Assembly (NCBI GenBank): GCA_003615045.1
Contig: ML014142.1
Coordinates: forward strand, 1-64,000
Reading direction: 5' to 3'
DNA length: 64,000 bases
DNA from: Caulochytrium protostelioides
Taxonomy: Eukaryota > Chytridiomycota > Caulochytriomycetes > Caulochytriales > Caulochytriaceae
Below, piece after piece: positions 31,107 to 40,700 of this stretch. Position numbers and translations under genes: made by a program. The notes under the pieces were generated by a model. That model was given only the letters and a program-made list of their open reading frames with translations. It was not told the origin of the DNA and did no database searches. The number at the start of each line of letters is the position of its first letter. The first letter of the stretch is position 1.

Positions 31107-33323
31107 ATGGCCAGCCCCCGCATCCGATCGCCCGCGTCCGGCATCCCGGCGCCGTCGCGGCCACGGAGTGGCCACAGCAGCGGCACCGCGACGCCGTCCC
31201 TGCTGCACGAGCCGTCAACCTCGCGGTCCGGCGCGCACACGGCCCGGTCGGCCGCCGCGAGCCTCAAAGGCGCCGTCCGCCACGCCGCCGCCGCCGCCGC
31301 CAAATCGGGACCGCCGCGGTCCCCAGGGGTCGCCGTGAATACGGGCGCCACGACGCCCGGCCGCCGCAATCCGCACGGCTCCTCGGGTTTCGCGGCCTTT
31401 GCGGACCATTCCTCCAGTGCGAGCCTCCTCGCGGGCTACGACGGCTTCGCGACCACGGCGACGAGCGGTGCTTCGACGCCAGACGTGACGCGCGGTCGCG
31501 CCTTGCCGCCGTCGGCCATCGCCTCGCCGTACGCCCAGCGCCCGCCGATGCCGCCCAAGCGCGACTCGGCTGCTTCGTCCACGGCGAGTGCCGCCGCCGC
31601 CGCGACTTCCGCCGCGTCCGCGGACAGCGGCGGCCTGAAGCGGTGGAACAGCTCGACCCGCATCGCGCCGCGGCCGCCGGTCGTCAGTGTCGTGCGGCCC
31701 CGCGGCCCGTCGAGCGCGACGACGCCGACCGGCCTCGCGTCGCCCGCCTCGCCGACGACCGCGGACAGCCTCACGCCGCCGCCCTTCACGACCGCGATGT
31801 CGCCCCTTGAGACCCGCATCCCGAGCCCGCGGGCCTCCGTCGCGTCGCGCCAGCCGTCGCCCTACGAGCCGTCCCAGCGAGCGCATGCGCATGGGCCGAC
31901 GCATGCGCGAGCCACGAGCGCGTCGCCCGCCAGCCACACGGCCGGCGGCCCACGCTCGGCACTGTCGCGCACCGCCGCTGCCACGCCGTCGGCGGCCGCC
32001 GCCGCCGCCGCTGCCGCCGCGCAAGCCACCGCGGCCGCAGCCGCTGCGAGTCCGTCCGGCACCGCGTCGAAGCGGCGCTTGACCACGAGCGCGACCACGA
32101 GCTCGGGGGCCGGCCACGCGCCACCCTCCCACCGAGGCCACGGCCACGCGCGCCAGAAATCGCAGGCGTATGACGCATCGACCACCGCGGTGTCGGCCGC
32201 GCTCGCCGTGGCGCCGATCCGCGTCGGCCCGAGCCTCTCGCTCCTGCCGAGCCGCAAAGCCTACTTCGAGCAGCTGCTGACGAATGCGCACAGCAATGCG
32301 TTCGATATGCGCGAAGGACTGCGGCAGCTGCGGCGCGCGGTGCTGGACGGCGGCATCCCCGCGGCGGCGCCGACGACGCCCGTCTCGGGGACCGCGTCCA
32401 ACGCGGCCCTGAGCGCGTCGCGCGCCACCGCCGCGGGGTGCCGCTCGTGCACGCTGCGCGGCCAGGTGTGGAAGCTGTTTTTGGGCGTGTGGCGTGTCTC
32501 GGCCTCCGAGTACATCAAACTCGTTGAGCGCGGCCCTTGCGCCGTGAGCCCCAAGATCGCGAACGATGTGTTCCGGACGCTCGCCACCGACGTCGCGTTC
32601 CGCGCGGACGTCAACGACGACCTGTTGACCCGCGTGCTGAACGCCTTCGGTTGGAAGATGGCGAGCATCCCGCCGCGGCGCCTGGTGAACCTGAAGTTCT
32701 CCTATGTGCAGGGCATGAACGTGCTCGCGGCGCCGCTGCTCTATGTGATGCCCGAGCTGGATGCGTTTTATACGTTTGTCCAGTTCATCCAGCACACGTG
32801 CCCGCTGTATGTGCAGCCCGCGCTGGAGGGCGTCCACTGCGGGCTGAAGCTGCTCGACCGCTGCCTCGCTATCCTCGACCCCGAACTGCACCACTATCTG
32901 AAGAGCAAAAACCTGCCCGTGACGCTGTTCGCGTTCCCCAGCGTCATGACCTTCAGCGCGTGCACGCCGCCGCTCAGCGAAGTGCTGCAGCTGTGGGACC
33001 TGCTGCTCGCATACGGCGTCCATCTCAACATCATTGCCATCGTGGCGCAGCTCCACCTCATCCGCGACCAGATCCTCGCGACCCCGCAGCCCAACCGCCT
33101 GCTGCGCCAGTTCCCCGAGCTGCGCGCCACGGCCGTCACCGAGCTCACACTCACGCTGCTCCCGCGCATCCCCGAGGACCTCTACGATCTGCTGGTGCGC
33201 CACCCCTTCGACCCGACCGTCTTTGACGATATCCTGCCCGACGACGACCCTGCCCTCGCCGAGCTCCCGTCGGCCGTGCCGCCCGGCCTCCGCCCGCCCT
33301 CGCCGCCGCTCGCCGCCATGTGA
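31107..33323 (+). CDS. BUB2: TBC-domain GAP of the Bub2/Cdc16 type
   Basis: 738 aa, ATG at 31107. Residues 1-370 are Ser/Ala/Pro/Thr-rich. A globular C-terminal half starts near LSLLPSRKAYFEQLL. The TBC core has the arginine-finger motif IxxDxxR (KIANDVFRTL) and the glutamine-finger motif YxQG (FSYVQGMNVLAAPLLY); both catalytic fingers are intact. GCRSCTLRGQVWKLFLGVW, EYIKLVERGP, PALEGVHCGLKLLD and LWDLLLAYGVHLNI follow the Bub2 (budding yeast) / Cdc16 (fission yeast) pattern. These act at spindle poles with Bfa1/Byr4 to hold the GTPase Tem1/Spg1 off until the spindle is positioned. The long N-terminal extension is absent from the ~300-aa yeast proteins. A Ser/Gly-rich loop inserts before GCRSC. 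Confidence 0.82.
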   Translation: MASPRIRSPASGIPAPSRPRSGHSSGTATPSLLHEPSTSRSGAHTARSAAASLKGAVRHAAAAAAKSGPPRSPGVAVNTGATTPGRRNPHGSSGFAAFADHSSSASLLAGYDGFATTATSGASTPDVTRGRALPPSAIASPYAQRPPMPPKRDSAASSTASAAAAATSAASADSGGLKRWNSSTRIAPRPPVVSVVRPRGPSSATTPTGLASPASPTTADSLTPPPFTTAMSPLETRIPSPRASVASRQPSPYEPSQRAHAHGPTHARATSASPASHTAGGPRSALSRTAAATPSAAAAAAAAAAQATAAAAAASPSGTASKRRLTTSATTSSGAGHAPPSHRGHGHARQKSQAYDASTTAVSAALAVAPIRVGPSLSLLPSRKAYFEQLLTNAHSNAFDMREGLRQLRRAVLDGGIPAAAPTTPVSGTASNAALSASRATAAGCRSCTLRGQVWKLFLGVWRVSASEYIKLVERGPCAVSPKIANDVFRTLATDVAFRADVNDDLLTRVLNAFGWKMASIPPRRLVNLKFSYVQGMNVLAAPLLYVMPELDAFYTFVQFIQHTCPLYVQPALEGVHCGLKLLDRCLAILDPELHHYLKSKNLPVTLFAFPSVMTFSACTPPLSEVLQLWDLLLAYGVHLNIIAIVAQLHLIRDQILATPQPNRLLRQFPELRATAVTELTLTLLPRIPEDLYDLLVRHPFDPTVFDDILPDDDPALAELPSAVPPGLRPPSPPLAAM

Positions 33324-33859
33324 GAGCGATGGCTGCGCCACCCGGTTGTGGCGCAGCGAGGATGCGAATGACGGCGAATGACGCGACCGCGCCTTCGCTC
33401 CTCACCGCCCCGCGAGAGGCGGGGGTTCGGCGCGATCGCCGGCCACGCGGCAGGAATCACAGCAACACTACCAACAAGGACGCCAATGCCAACGCCAACG
33501 CCAGCGACGGGGTTTGGCATGGCATGGTATAACATGACGCCACGTGGTGTCATGGTGGGTGAGGCGCAGAACTATCGATCCTTGAGGCTTTCGGGTGTGT
33601 TGGCGATATCAGATGGCGTGATCGCGCTCGGCCATGTTCTCCCGATATTGAAGCGGTGGAAATGAAGTCAAGTTAGGTCCCCAGACGTGAAGGACGGACC
33701 GGAGTCACAGGGAGATCAGCCTTGATCGTCTCTCTTTCGCTCTGACACACTCTATCTGATCACACCTTTCATCATCATCGCCAACGACGCGTCAACGGAA
33801 CCCCGCACCGCCCGTATCCTGCTTGGTACGCCCCTCCTCTCTGGGCCGCCAGTAGCATC
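33324..33859. other. intergenic, no gene seen
   Basis: 536 bases between two + strand genes. A short CCAATGCCAACG-like imperfect repeat lies near 33480-33510. No coding signal. Confidence 0.4.
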
Positions 33860-34699
33860 ATGAAGCGCCACTGCATTGTGCTCCTCAGCCACGGCACCGA
33901 GGAGCTCGAGTTCACCGCGTGTGTTGACATCCTGCGGCGCTCGCCGCAGTGCATGGTCACCGTCCTCGGCGTGCCTGCCGATCCGCCCGCCGACGCCGTG
34001 ACGCAGCTCGCCGCCCGCCGCGGCGTCTCGCCGGACGCGATCCGCTCGCTGTGCGTCACGGCCGCCGACTTGCCCGCCGTAGCACGTGGTGACGCCGACG
34101 ACGACGATGCCGCCGCCGCGTCTAAGCCCCCCGGCTTCTTTATCGGCCGCTCGGGCTCGCTGCTCGTGCCGGACACGCTGACGCCGCCCGCGGCGTGGGA
34201 CGCCATCGACGCGCTCGTGCTGCCCGGCGGCCTCGTGGGCGCCGAGACGTTCGCGGCGACGCCCTGCGTGCCGCAGTGGATCGACGCGGTACTGCAGTGC
34301 CGTGCGTCGCGTCGCGCCATGGACGCGCACGCGCCGCCCGCGTGGGTCGGACTCATCTGCGCCGCGCCGCTCGTGCTCGCCCGCTGCGCCCACGTGCCGC
34401 GTGCCGCCCTGCGCGTCGTGGCGCATCCCTCCGTGGTCGACCGCCTGCACCAGTCGCCGACGGCGCCCATCACGGCACTCAACCACCCGAGCCAGCAGGG
34501 CGCCGCCGCGCCGCGCGTCGTCGTGGACCCGCAGGCGGGTCTCATCACGAGCCAGGGCCCCGGCACCGCGATCGAGTTTGCCCTCGTCGTGCTCGCCCAG
34601 GTCACCGGCGAGCTGCGCCAAGCCACCCAGATGGTCGACGGGCTCGTGCTGCATCCCGCGGTGGCCGATCTGCAGAAGGTGACCTCGCTCACCGCCTGA
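33860..34699 (+). CDS. DJ-1/PfpI-family protein
   Basis: 279 aa, longer than human DJ-1 (189) because of an Ala/Asp-rich insert after residue ~70 (near DADDDDAAAASKPP). Key residues are present: Glu in HGTEELEFTACVDILRR (DJ-1 Glu18), the reactive Cys in the nucleophile elbow LICAAPLVLA (DJ-1 Cys106), ALVLPGGLVGAE, and the C-terminal TSQGPGTAIEFALVVL. The family covers oxidative-stress chaperones and glyoxalase-type or deglycase-like enzymes; the sequence alone does not choose. No targeting signal, so cytosolic is likely. Its stop faces the ZFPL1 stop 226 bases away. Confidence 0.88.
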   Translation: MKRHCIVLLSHGTEELEFTACVDILRRSPQCMVTVLGVPADPPADAVTQLAARRGVSPDAIRSLCVTAADLPAVARGDADDDDAAAASKPPGFFIGRSGSLLVPDTLTPPAAWDAIDALVLPGGLVGAETFAATPCVPQWIDAVLQCRASRRAMDAHAPPAWVGLICAAPLVLARCAHVPRAALRVVAHPSVVDRLHQSPTAPITALNHPSQQGAAAPRVVVDPQAGLITSQGPGTAIEFALVVLAQVTGELRQATQMVDGLVLHPAVADLQKVTSLTA

Positions 34700-34837
34700 C
34701 GGTGGTTCTCGGCCTCCAACAACTCGGCGCTTGGATCTCGTCACGGCTGCTAGGCCATGATCAGCGTAACAACGCAACCTGCGCGACGGCGGGAGGGGAT
34801 GGATACCTGGGTTCCTGATTTACAGAGACCGTTTGTA

Positions 34838-34868
34838 CAAAAAAAAAAAGAAAAAGAAAAAGAAAAGC
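34838..34868. repeat. A-rich tract between convergent genes
   Basis: A run of A with interspersed G, ~57 bases past the ZFPL1 stop in its transcript direction, where it reads as a U/C tract. Confidence 0.6.
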
Positions 34869-34924
34869 GAGACCATCGATCGATGGCCGTCGGTGCATGG
34901 CACGACGAGCCATGGACCGGAAAG

Positions 34925-36187
34925 CTATGCCACAGGCGGCTTCGCGGGGGGTTCCGCACGGGGCGGCGGTCGTGCCGCGGGACTGGGGGGTTTCGCGGGC
35001 CCAGGGATGGGCGGCGGCGGCGGCGGCGATGGCGGCGGCGCCGCGGCCGCTTTGGCTGGCGCGGCAGCTTTTGGTACCGGAGGAGATGGTGGCGACGGCG
35101 GCGGCGGCACGACCTTCATCGGCGGCGGCGGCGGCGGCACGGGCACCGACGGCGGCGACGGCGGCGGCGCGCCCACGACGCCGTGATTCGCCATCGCGCC
35201 CTTCGTCGGGAGGGGCGGGCGCTCATTCAGGGACACGTTGGCGCCAGGCATCCCGAACAGCGAGAGCAGCAGGAAGAAGCCCATGACGGCGACGACGACG
35301 AGCTGGAGGCGCCGCGTGGCCATGCGGCCAGGCGCCGCGCGCTGGAGGAACGAGCCCCACCACGTGGTCGCGATGCGCACGCGGTTCGCGCCATACTTGT
35401 CGTCGTCGTCGCGCGCGCCGAGCAGGTGCCGCGGTGTGCTCGCGATCTCGGGGCCCGCACGGTACGCTGCCATGGGGCCGCCGAACGCCGCCGAGGGCGT
35501 ATCCAGAATCGGGCCTGTGTCGCGCGGCGGCGGGGCCGGCGCCGGGGTGCCGAGCACACTGCTGCTGCTGCCGCCGCCGCCGCCTGGCCGGGGGCGAGTG
35601 ACGCCGACACCGCTCCCGATCCTGGGGCCGCCGCCGCTGCCCGGGAGCCCATGCGACGCGGCGATGGGCGTTGGAATCCCCGGTCCGAGACTGTAGTGGC
35701 GCTGGGGCGTTACGGGCGGGCCGAGAGTGTTGCCGTGGCTATTGGCGCTCGCGGACCCGCCACTGGTGGCAGCCGCGGACGGCGGCTCCAGGGTATACCG
35801 CTGGGCCCATGGCATGGCATTCCACCAGGCGCGGACCTGCTGGGCCAGCGGGTTGGTCGCATTGGACGGCGGGAGCAGGGGCGCGGCGCACTGCGGGCAC
35901 GTGTAGCCCGCGGGGGCCGTGTTGTCGGCGAGCTGGCTGCAGGCCTGCTGCAAGCAGGCAGAGTGGAAGACATCCAGGCAGGGGAGGCGGACAACGTCCG
36001 CGTCGGTCGTCGCGAGCGGTTGCTGGCAGAGGGCGCAGTTGGGGTTGAACTCGGAGTCCTGGAGCCACTGGACATAGGAGCGCACGATGCAGCGCGTGTG
36101 GTCAGCAAGGATGCAGCGCTCGCAGACGTTCTTGCAGTGCTCGAAGCAGAACAGGTACGTGACCGTCCGGCACCGGCAGAGGCCCAT
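34925..36187 (-). CDS. ZFPL1: ZFPL1-like Golgi RING protein with proline-rich tail
   Basis: 420 aa, ATG at 36187. Residues 1-115 match ZFPL1 closely: MGLCRC, LFCFEHCKNVCERCILADH (a B-box-like zinc site), then SYVQWLQDSEFNPNC, a RING-type finger with CALCQQPL, CLDVFHSACL and YTCPQCAAPLLPP, and later WWNAMPWAQRY. A low-complexity linker leads to one membrane segment near 320-345 (LVVVAVMGFFLLLSLFGM). The ~85 residues after it are nearly all Pro, Ala, Lys and Ser. ZFPL1 is a tail-anchored cis-Golgi protein that supports Golgi stacking with GM130; in animals it ends soon after the membrane segment. The long Pro-rich C-terminus is unusual and would face the lumen if topology is conserved. Confidence 0.85.
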   Translation of the reverse strand: MGLCRCRTVTYLFCFEHCKNVCERCILADHTRCIVRSYVQWLQDSEFNPNCALCQQPLATTDADVVRLPCLDVFHSACLQQACSQLADNTAPAGYTCPQCAAPLLPPSNATNPLAQQVRAWWNAMPWAQRYTLEPPSAAATSGGSASANSHGNTLGPPVTPQRHYSLGPGIPTPIAASHGLPGSGGGPRIGSGVGVTRPRPGGGGGSSSSVLGTPAPAPPPRDTGPILDTPSAAFGGPMAAYRAGPEIASTPRHLLGARDDDDKYGANRVRIATTWWGSFLQRAAPGRMATRRLQLVVVAVMGFFLLLSLFGMPGANVSLNERPPLPTKGAMANHGVVGAPPPSPPSVPVPPPPPPMKVVPPPPSPPSPPVPKAAAPAKAAAAPPPSPPPPPPIPGPAKPPSPAARPPPRAEPPAKPPVA

Positions 36188-36876
36188 GGTGGCGGGTCGA
36201 AGCGCGTATCTGCCGCGTGGTGCGGGTGGATCACGCGGCGGCGATCAGCAACAGCAGCTCGGCGGACCGCTCGGAATCGGGCAGAGATTCGCCAGTCACG
36301 CGACGATGATGAACCAGCACCGCGCAAGACCGCGTCGAAAAAGGCGAGGGGGCGCCGTCGGAATTCGGCGCGTGGTTTGGATCGCGGCTTATCGGAACGG
36401 TCGCTGATGAAGACCGCGTATCGGAAGCGATATGGCCCGTCGCGTCACCATGGATAGAAAGATCGAAAGGGATCGGTGTTATCCTTGTCCAAGCGGGCCT
36501 CGCCGGGGTTGGCGCCGCTCGCTACGTTTTTCCTTTTTTTTTCGGCATGTGCGCCACATCGCGTCAGCCAGACTGATACCCAGCGCACGCAAGGGGATCG
36601 ACGTCCGACGCGGCGTGCACGCCGCGCGTTCCAGCACTCTCGACAGGACCGTCTTGGCAGCATGAAGCGATTCGTTCTTAATCACTCGAATCAGGTATAT
36701 GAATCCTGCCATGGGACCAGGGGGCGGTGAGGTATTTTTGTTTAACGCGGCCGTATATATAGGCCCATCCTGGCACCTAAGGCGCAGGCCATGCCCTCGG
36801 TGGTGCCTCCCAGGGGCCCCTCACCGAGGCAGTAATGCGGTTGGTCTTTGGTTTGGTTCAGCGTAGGATGAGCTTG
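36188..36876. other. intergenic, AT-richer, with hairpin
   Basis: From the ZFPL1 promoter to the Fanzor-like remnant. Composition drops below the usual GC level after ~36480. Has a TATATATA at ~36753-36760 and an 8-bp inverted repeat (36795-36829) described separately. The short frames are not convincing. Confidence 0.4.
36795..36829. repeat. inverted repeat / hairpin next to Fanzor-like remnant
   Basis: CCTCGGTG at 36795-36802 pairs with CACCGAGG at 36822-36829, with a 19-base loop. It lies ~48 bases beyond the stop of the remnant in the remnant's 3' direction, where the guide-RNA scaffold and right end of TnpB/Fanzor elements normally sit. The link is inference. Confidence 0.35.
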
Positions 36877-37080
36877 TTACGGGCTGCAACCTGGTTTGCT
36901 CCGGTTGCGGCACAGCGCCTGCGGTCTTTCCGGTAAGGCCAGACAGCGTCGGATGTTCAACGCGGCACTGAGGTCGCGGTTCACAAACTTGACATTGGTA
37001 GCTTCCTACCACAGCAAACCTCGAACCACGGTCCCCTGGCGCCGGCGTTGACGGGGTTTCAGGCGCTACTTCTTGAGGGC
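36877..37080 (-). pseudogene. decayed Fanzor/TnpB (OrfB)-like C-terminus
   Basis: One minus-strand frame of 68 codons ends with TAA at 36877-36879 and contains two internal TAG stops. It reads FVNRDLSAALNIRRC, then LALPERPQALCR. The (V/W)NRDxxAAxNI block is the C-terminal hallmark of TnpB/OrfB and the eukaryotic Fanzor RNA-guided nucleases, where the Asp completes the RuvC site and a zinc ribbon lies just before it. Upstream in the same frame, KPRQRRRQGTVVRGLLW resembles the segment before that ribbon, but the ribbon cysteines are lost at the stop. The frame stays open to ~37200 (with FLHQERLAFIHSLIGED) without recognisable RuvC I-II. So this is a broken, truncated copy, not an active nuclease. 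Confidence 0.55.
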
Positions 37081-37364
37081 CCCAAATCGCAGCAAAACTC
37101 TGCGTTCACACAGCAAGACCAGTTGATTGGTGGCATCCTCGCCGATCAAAGAATGGATGAACGCGAGGCGCTCCTGGTGTAAAAAGCCGCTTCTCATCCC
37201 GCCGGCTCATCGTGGCCCGAGCGGGCTGCGCTGTTTCCTGTCGAACCCACCGGTGACTCACCTGGCGTTGAGTCTCGGCTGGACGTAGGATCTGGTCGTC
37301 GCCATGCATCGGTTAGCTCCATGAATGGCGTGACCCCGGCCGTGCCGACAAGGCGAAAAACCAC

Positions 37365-37706
37365 ATGATCGCGGCACCTGGGCCTGTTCTCGCTGTCATT
37401 GCGCTCTTCAGATCGACCAAAGAAAATAGTTGGCTACATTTTCCGTCGCTACATGACGCGAAGAAGCGTATACTTTTTTGGAACGACGTCACGCATCAAG
37501 CATCCGAGTATATCAAAGTGGTGAAGTCAACTGCTCACGAACGCGTCGTCGCCGAAATTGACTCGTGGCCTAAGATTCAACAGCCTCTGGAGGAGAGGCT
37601 GCGTATCAGACTTTCGGCTGAAAAGAACGCTAGGGCGACTTTTGAATCGTTAAAACTGCGCGGCGTATGCAAGTCAGACATCCTTAACTATCGAGATGAA
37701 AAATGA
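37365..37706 (+). CDS. orphan 113-aa ORF, AT-richer than neighbours
   Basis: ATG start; product 113 aa with ordinary, charged composition (Lys, Glu, Arg) and a probable helix over ~55-100 (SEYIKVVKSTAHERVVAEID, then EERLRIRLSAEKNARATFES). I do not recognise it. GC is about 50% here against well over 60% in nearby coding DNA, and the next gene's stop lies only 52 bases on. It sits beside the Fanzor-like remnant, so a shared foreign or mobile origin is possible. It may also be a fragment of a longer spliced or broken gene. Confidence 0.4.
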   Translation: MIAAPGPVLAVIALFRSTKENSWLHFPSLHDAKKRILFWNDVTHQASEYIKVVKSTAHERVVAEIDSWPKIQQPLEERLRIRLSAEKNARATFESLKLRGVCKSDILNYRDEK

Positions 37707-37757
37707 AGAAATGAACAATTATACAAAGAACGGGTGGGATCCCGCGGGGTTCAGTCA

Positions 37758-40700
37758 TCAGGCACGGCCGACCATGTGGGCACCGGCGTGCTGAACACGC
37801 TCCCACATGCCCTCGCGCTCGTGGTGCGCGGCACGCTGCTCGGCCGACGCGTCCTCCGGCAGAAGCTCAGGGAGCGCCTCGCCAAAGTTGGCCGCGTGCG
37901 GGTCGAACGTCTTAAGCGGCACGAAGTCCGCCGGGTTCGACGCAACCGTCGCCACGACCGTCGCCTTCGCCGGCACCAGCACGTCATGGTTGATCGCGCC
38001 CGCCTCCACGTCGTTCGCCATCACCTGCGACGCGATTGGCTCGGCCGTGTGGTGCACCGCATCGGCAGCGCGCTGCTTAGCATCCTCGTACGTCTCAGAC
38101 GCCTGCTCCGAGGCCTGCTCAGCGGCCTCCGATGCGCGGCCCGTCGCGCCCTGGAGCATCTCCGTCACGCGGCCCTTCGCGTTCAGCAGGGCGTGCTTCA
38201 CACGCTCAGCCGCCGACAGCGTCGCATCCGTGGCGTCGTCGTAGGTCTCAGCAGCCGAGTCCTTGGTCTCATCGGCGTAGCGCGCCATGCGGGCCGCGGC
38301 ATCCTCGGCGGCGTTCGTCGCACGGACGGCCGAGTCCTCAGCAGCAGCCTTGGCCTTAACCGTGGCATCAGCGGCCGTGTCCCTGGCGTTCTCATAGGCA
38401 CCCGCCGCGTTGTTCGCAGCGCGGTTGGCGGCGTCCTGGGCAGTGTCTTTGGCGTAGTCGTAGGCATCTCCCGCGCGGTTGGTAGCGTCCTGGGCAGAGT
38501 CCTTAGCGTAGTCATAGGCACCAGCCGCGCCGCTGGCAGCGCGGTTCGCAGCATCCTCAGCGGCGTCCTTGGCGTTGTCGTACGTCTTGGAGGCCTGGTC
38601 CGAGGCACGGCTGGCGGCATCCTGGGCAGAGTCCTTGGCGTTCTCGTAGGTCTTGGAGGCACGGTCCGAAACATGCTTGGCCTTCTCAGCCGCATTCTCC
38701 TTGCCCACCAGGTAAGCACCGGCGGCGAGCTTGGCGGCACGGTCAGCGGCGTGGGCGGCATCGTGGTAGGTACCCGCGGCCCGGTCCGCCACATTCTCAC
38801 CGGCGTCCATGACAACCTGACGGCCATGCTGGGCAACATGGGCGGCACGGCCAGCGGCGCTGGCAGCGTAGTTCTTGGTACCCTCGTAGACGCCAGCAGC
38901 GTGGTCAGCAGCCTCCTGAGCGGTCATCTTGGCGCGTCCAGCCACCTCCTGAGCAGTGAGCTTGGCGCGGTCAGCGGCCTCCTGGGCGGTCATCTTGGTA
39001 CGGTCGGCAGCATCGACCACCGATTCACGGGCATCCTCGTAGGTGTCCGAAGCGCGCTTCTGCGCATCCGTGGCGTACTCGGAAGCGGTGTCCGAGACCT
39101 CATGGTAAGCGTGACCAGCCATTCCAGCGGCGCGCTGGGCAGCGAGACGAGCACGTCCAGCCGCGGTGTGGGCCACGCGGTTGGCCTGGTCTGTGGCGCC
39201 CTCGTATGCGTCGTGGACATGGTGGGCCGCGTTGCGGACGGCCTGGGTGGCGTGGGTCGCGGCATCGGCGGCGTTGTGGTACGCGCGGGTGGCGGCGTTC
39301 TGAATCACGTGGGTGGCACGATCGGCCGTCTCAGCGCCGTACTCGGTCGCGTCCTCGTAGACGTCAGAGGCACGCTCCGCCGCGCTCTTGGCAGCCAGCT
39401 TAGCAGCCTGGGCGGCCTCAACGGCGCGCTCGGACACGAACTGGGTGGTGTCATCGTAAGTATCAGTCACACGCTCAGCCGTGTTGCCAGCAGCGTCCTT
39501 GACGCGCTCGGTGGCGCTGGAGGCGGTGTCAGCAGCCTGGTTGTAGGCATCCCCGGCCGTGTTGGCAGCCACATTGTAGGCACCGGCAGCCTGAGCGGCA
39601 GCGCGCAGGGCCGCGTCCGAGGCGTAAGCGGTGGTGGCGTGATACGCGTTGGTGGCGCGCCAGGCCGCGTTCTGAGCAGCGAGCTTGGCACGCTCAGCGG
39701 CCTCAGAAGCCTGCGTGGCTGCACGGTCCGCGGCATCCGAAGCGAGATCGGTGGCATCGTCGTAGACGTTGGTAGCCTTGTCGGCAGCCTGCTTGGCCGT
39801 GTCAGCGGCGGCCTGCTTGGCTCGCTCCGTCGCCTCAGAGACGGTCTCGGACGCAACACGGTAAGCACCGGCAGCACGAGCGGCAGCCTCGGAGGCGTAC
39901 TCCTTGGTGCCCTCGTAGACACCGCCGGCGCGCTGGCGGGCATCCTCGGCAGCCTCAGCAGCCTTGTCTTGAGCGGTCGAGGCCATGTCGGCGGTCTCGT
40001 CGACGGCATCGTCGGCACGGCCCTTGGCGCCGTGCAGCATGTCGGCCACACGCTCCTTGGCGTTGAGGAGCACGTTCTTGACGCGGTCAGCGGCGCCCAT
40101 GGTGTAGCCGGTGGCTTCGTCGAAAGTCTCCTCGGCGTACTCCTTGGTGTCCTGGGCGTACTCCGACGAGCTGTCGGCCGCGTTCTGGGCAGCGGCCTTG
40201 GCCTGCTCGGTCACCTCGCGGTAAGCACGGCCAGCGCGCTCGCTGGCTCGGTCAGCAGCGTCAGCGGCACGGTTCTTTGCGTCCTCGGTGTAGTCCGAGG
40301 CCTGGTGGGTGGCGTCCCGGGCGGCACGGGCGGCGCGCTCGGCAGCGGCCGCAGCGCGGTCCTTGGTGTTCTCGTACACGCCATCAGCACGGCGCTTGGT
40401 GTCCTTGGCGGAGTTGGCCGCCTGCTGCGAGGCGCCATGGGCCGCGTGAGAGGCGCGAGCGGCAGCCTGCTTAGCCGAGACCTTCGCACGCTCGGCAGCG
40501 GTGTTGGCACGGCCCGAAGCATCATTGTACATGTCAGAAGCGCTGCCCGCAGCGTCTGCAACACGGTCCTTCGCGCCTTCGTAACCCGAAGCGGCGCGGC
40601 CCTTCGCCTCGTCATAGCCCTCGGAGGCGCGATTCTTGGCCTCGTCATAGCTCGAAGAGGCGCGGTCCTTGGCGGCCTGAGCGGCGTCGTAGGCCTCCTT

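Noticed and set aside
31215-33341. 708-aa minus-strand frame opposite the TBC gene
   Set aside because: Product is Arg/Gly/Glu-rich noise from GC-rich antisense codons. The TBC motifs are on the plus strand.
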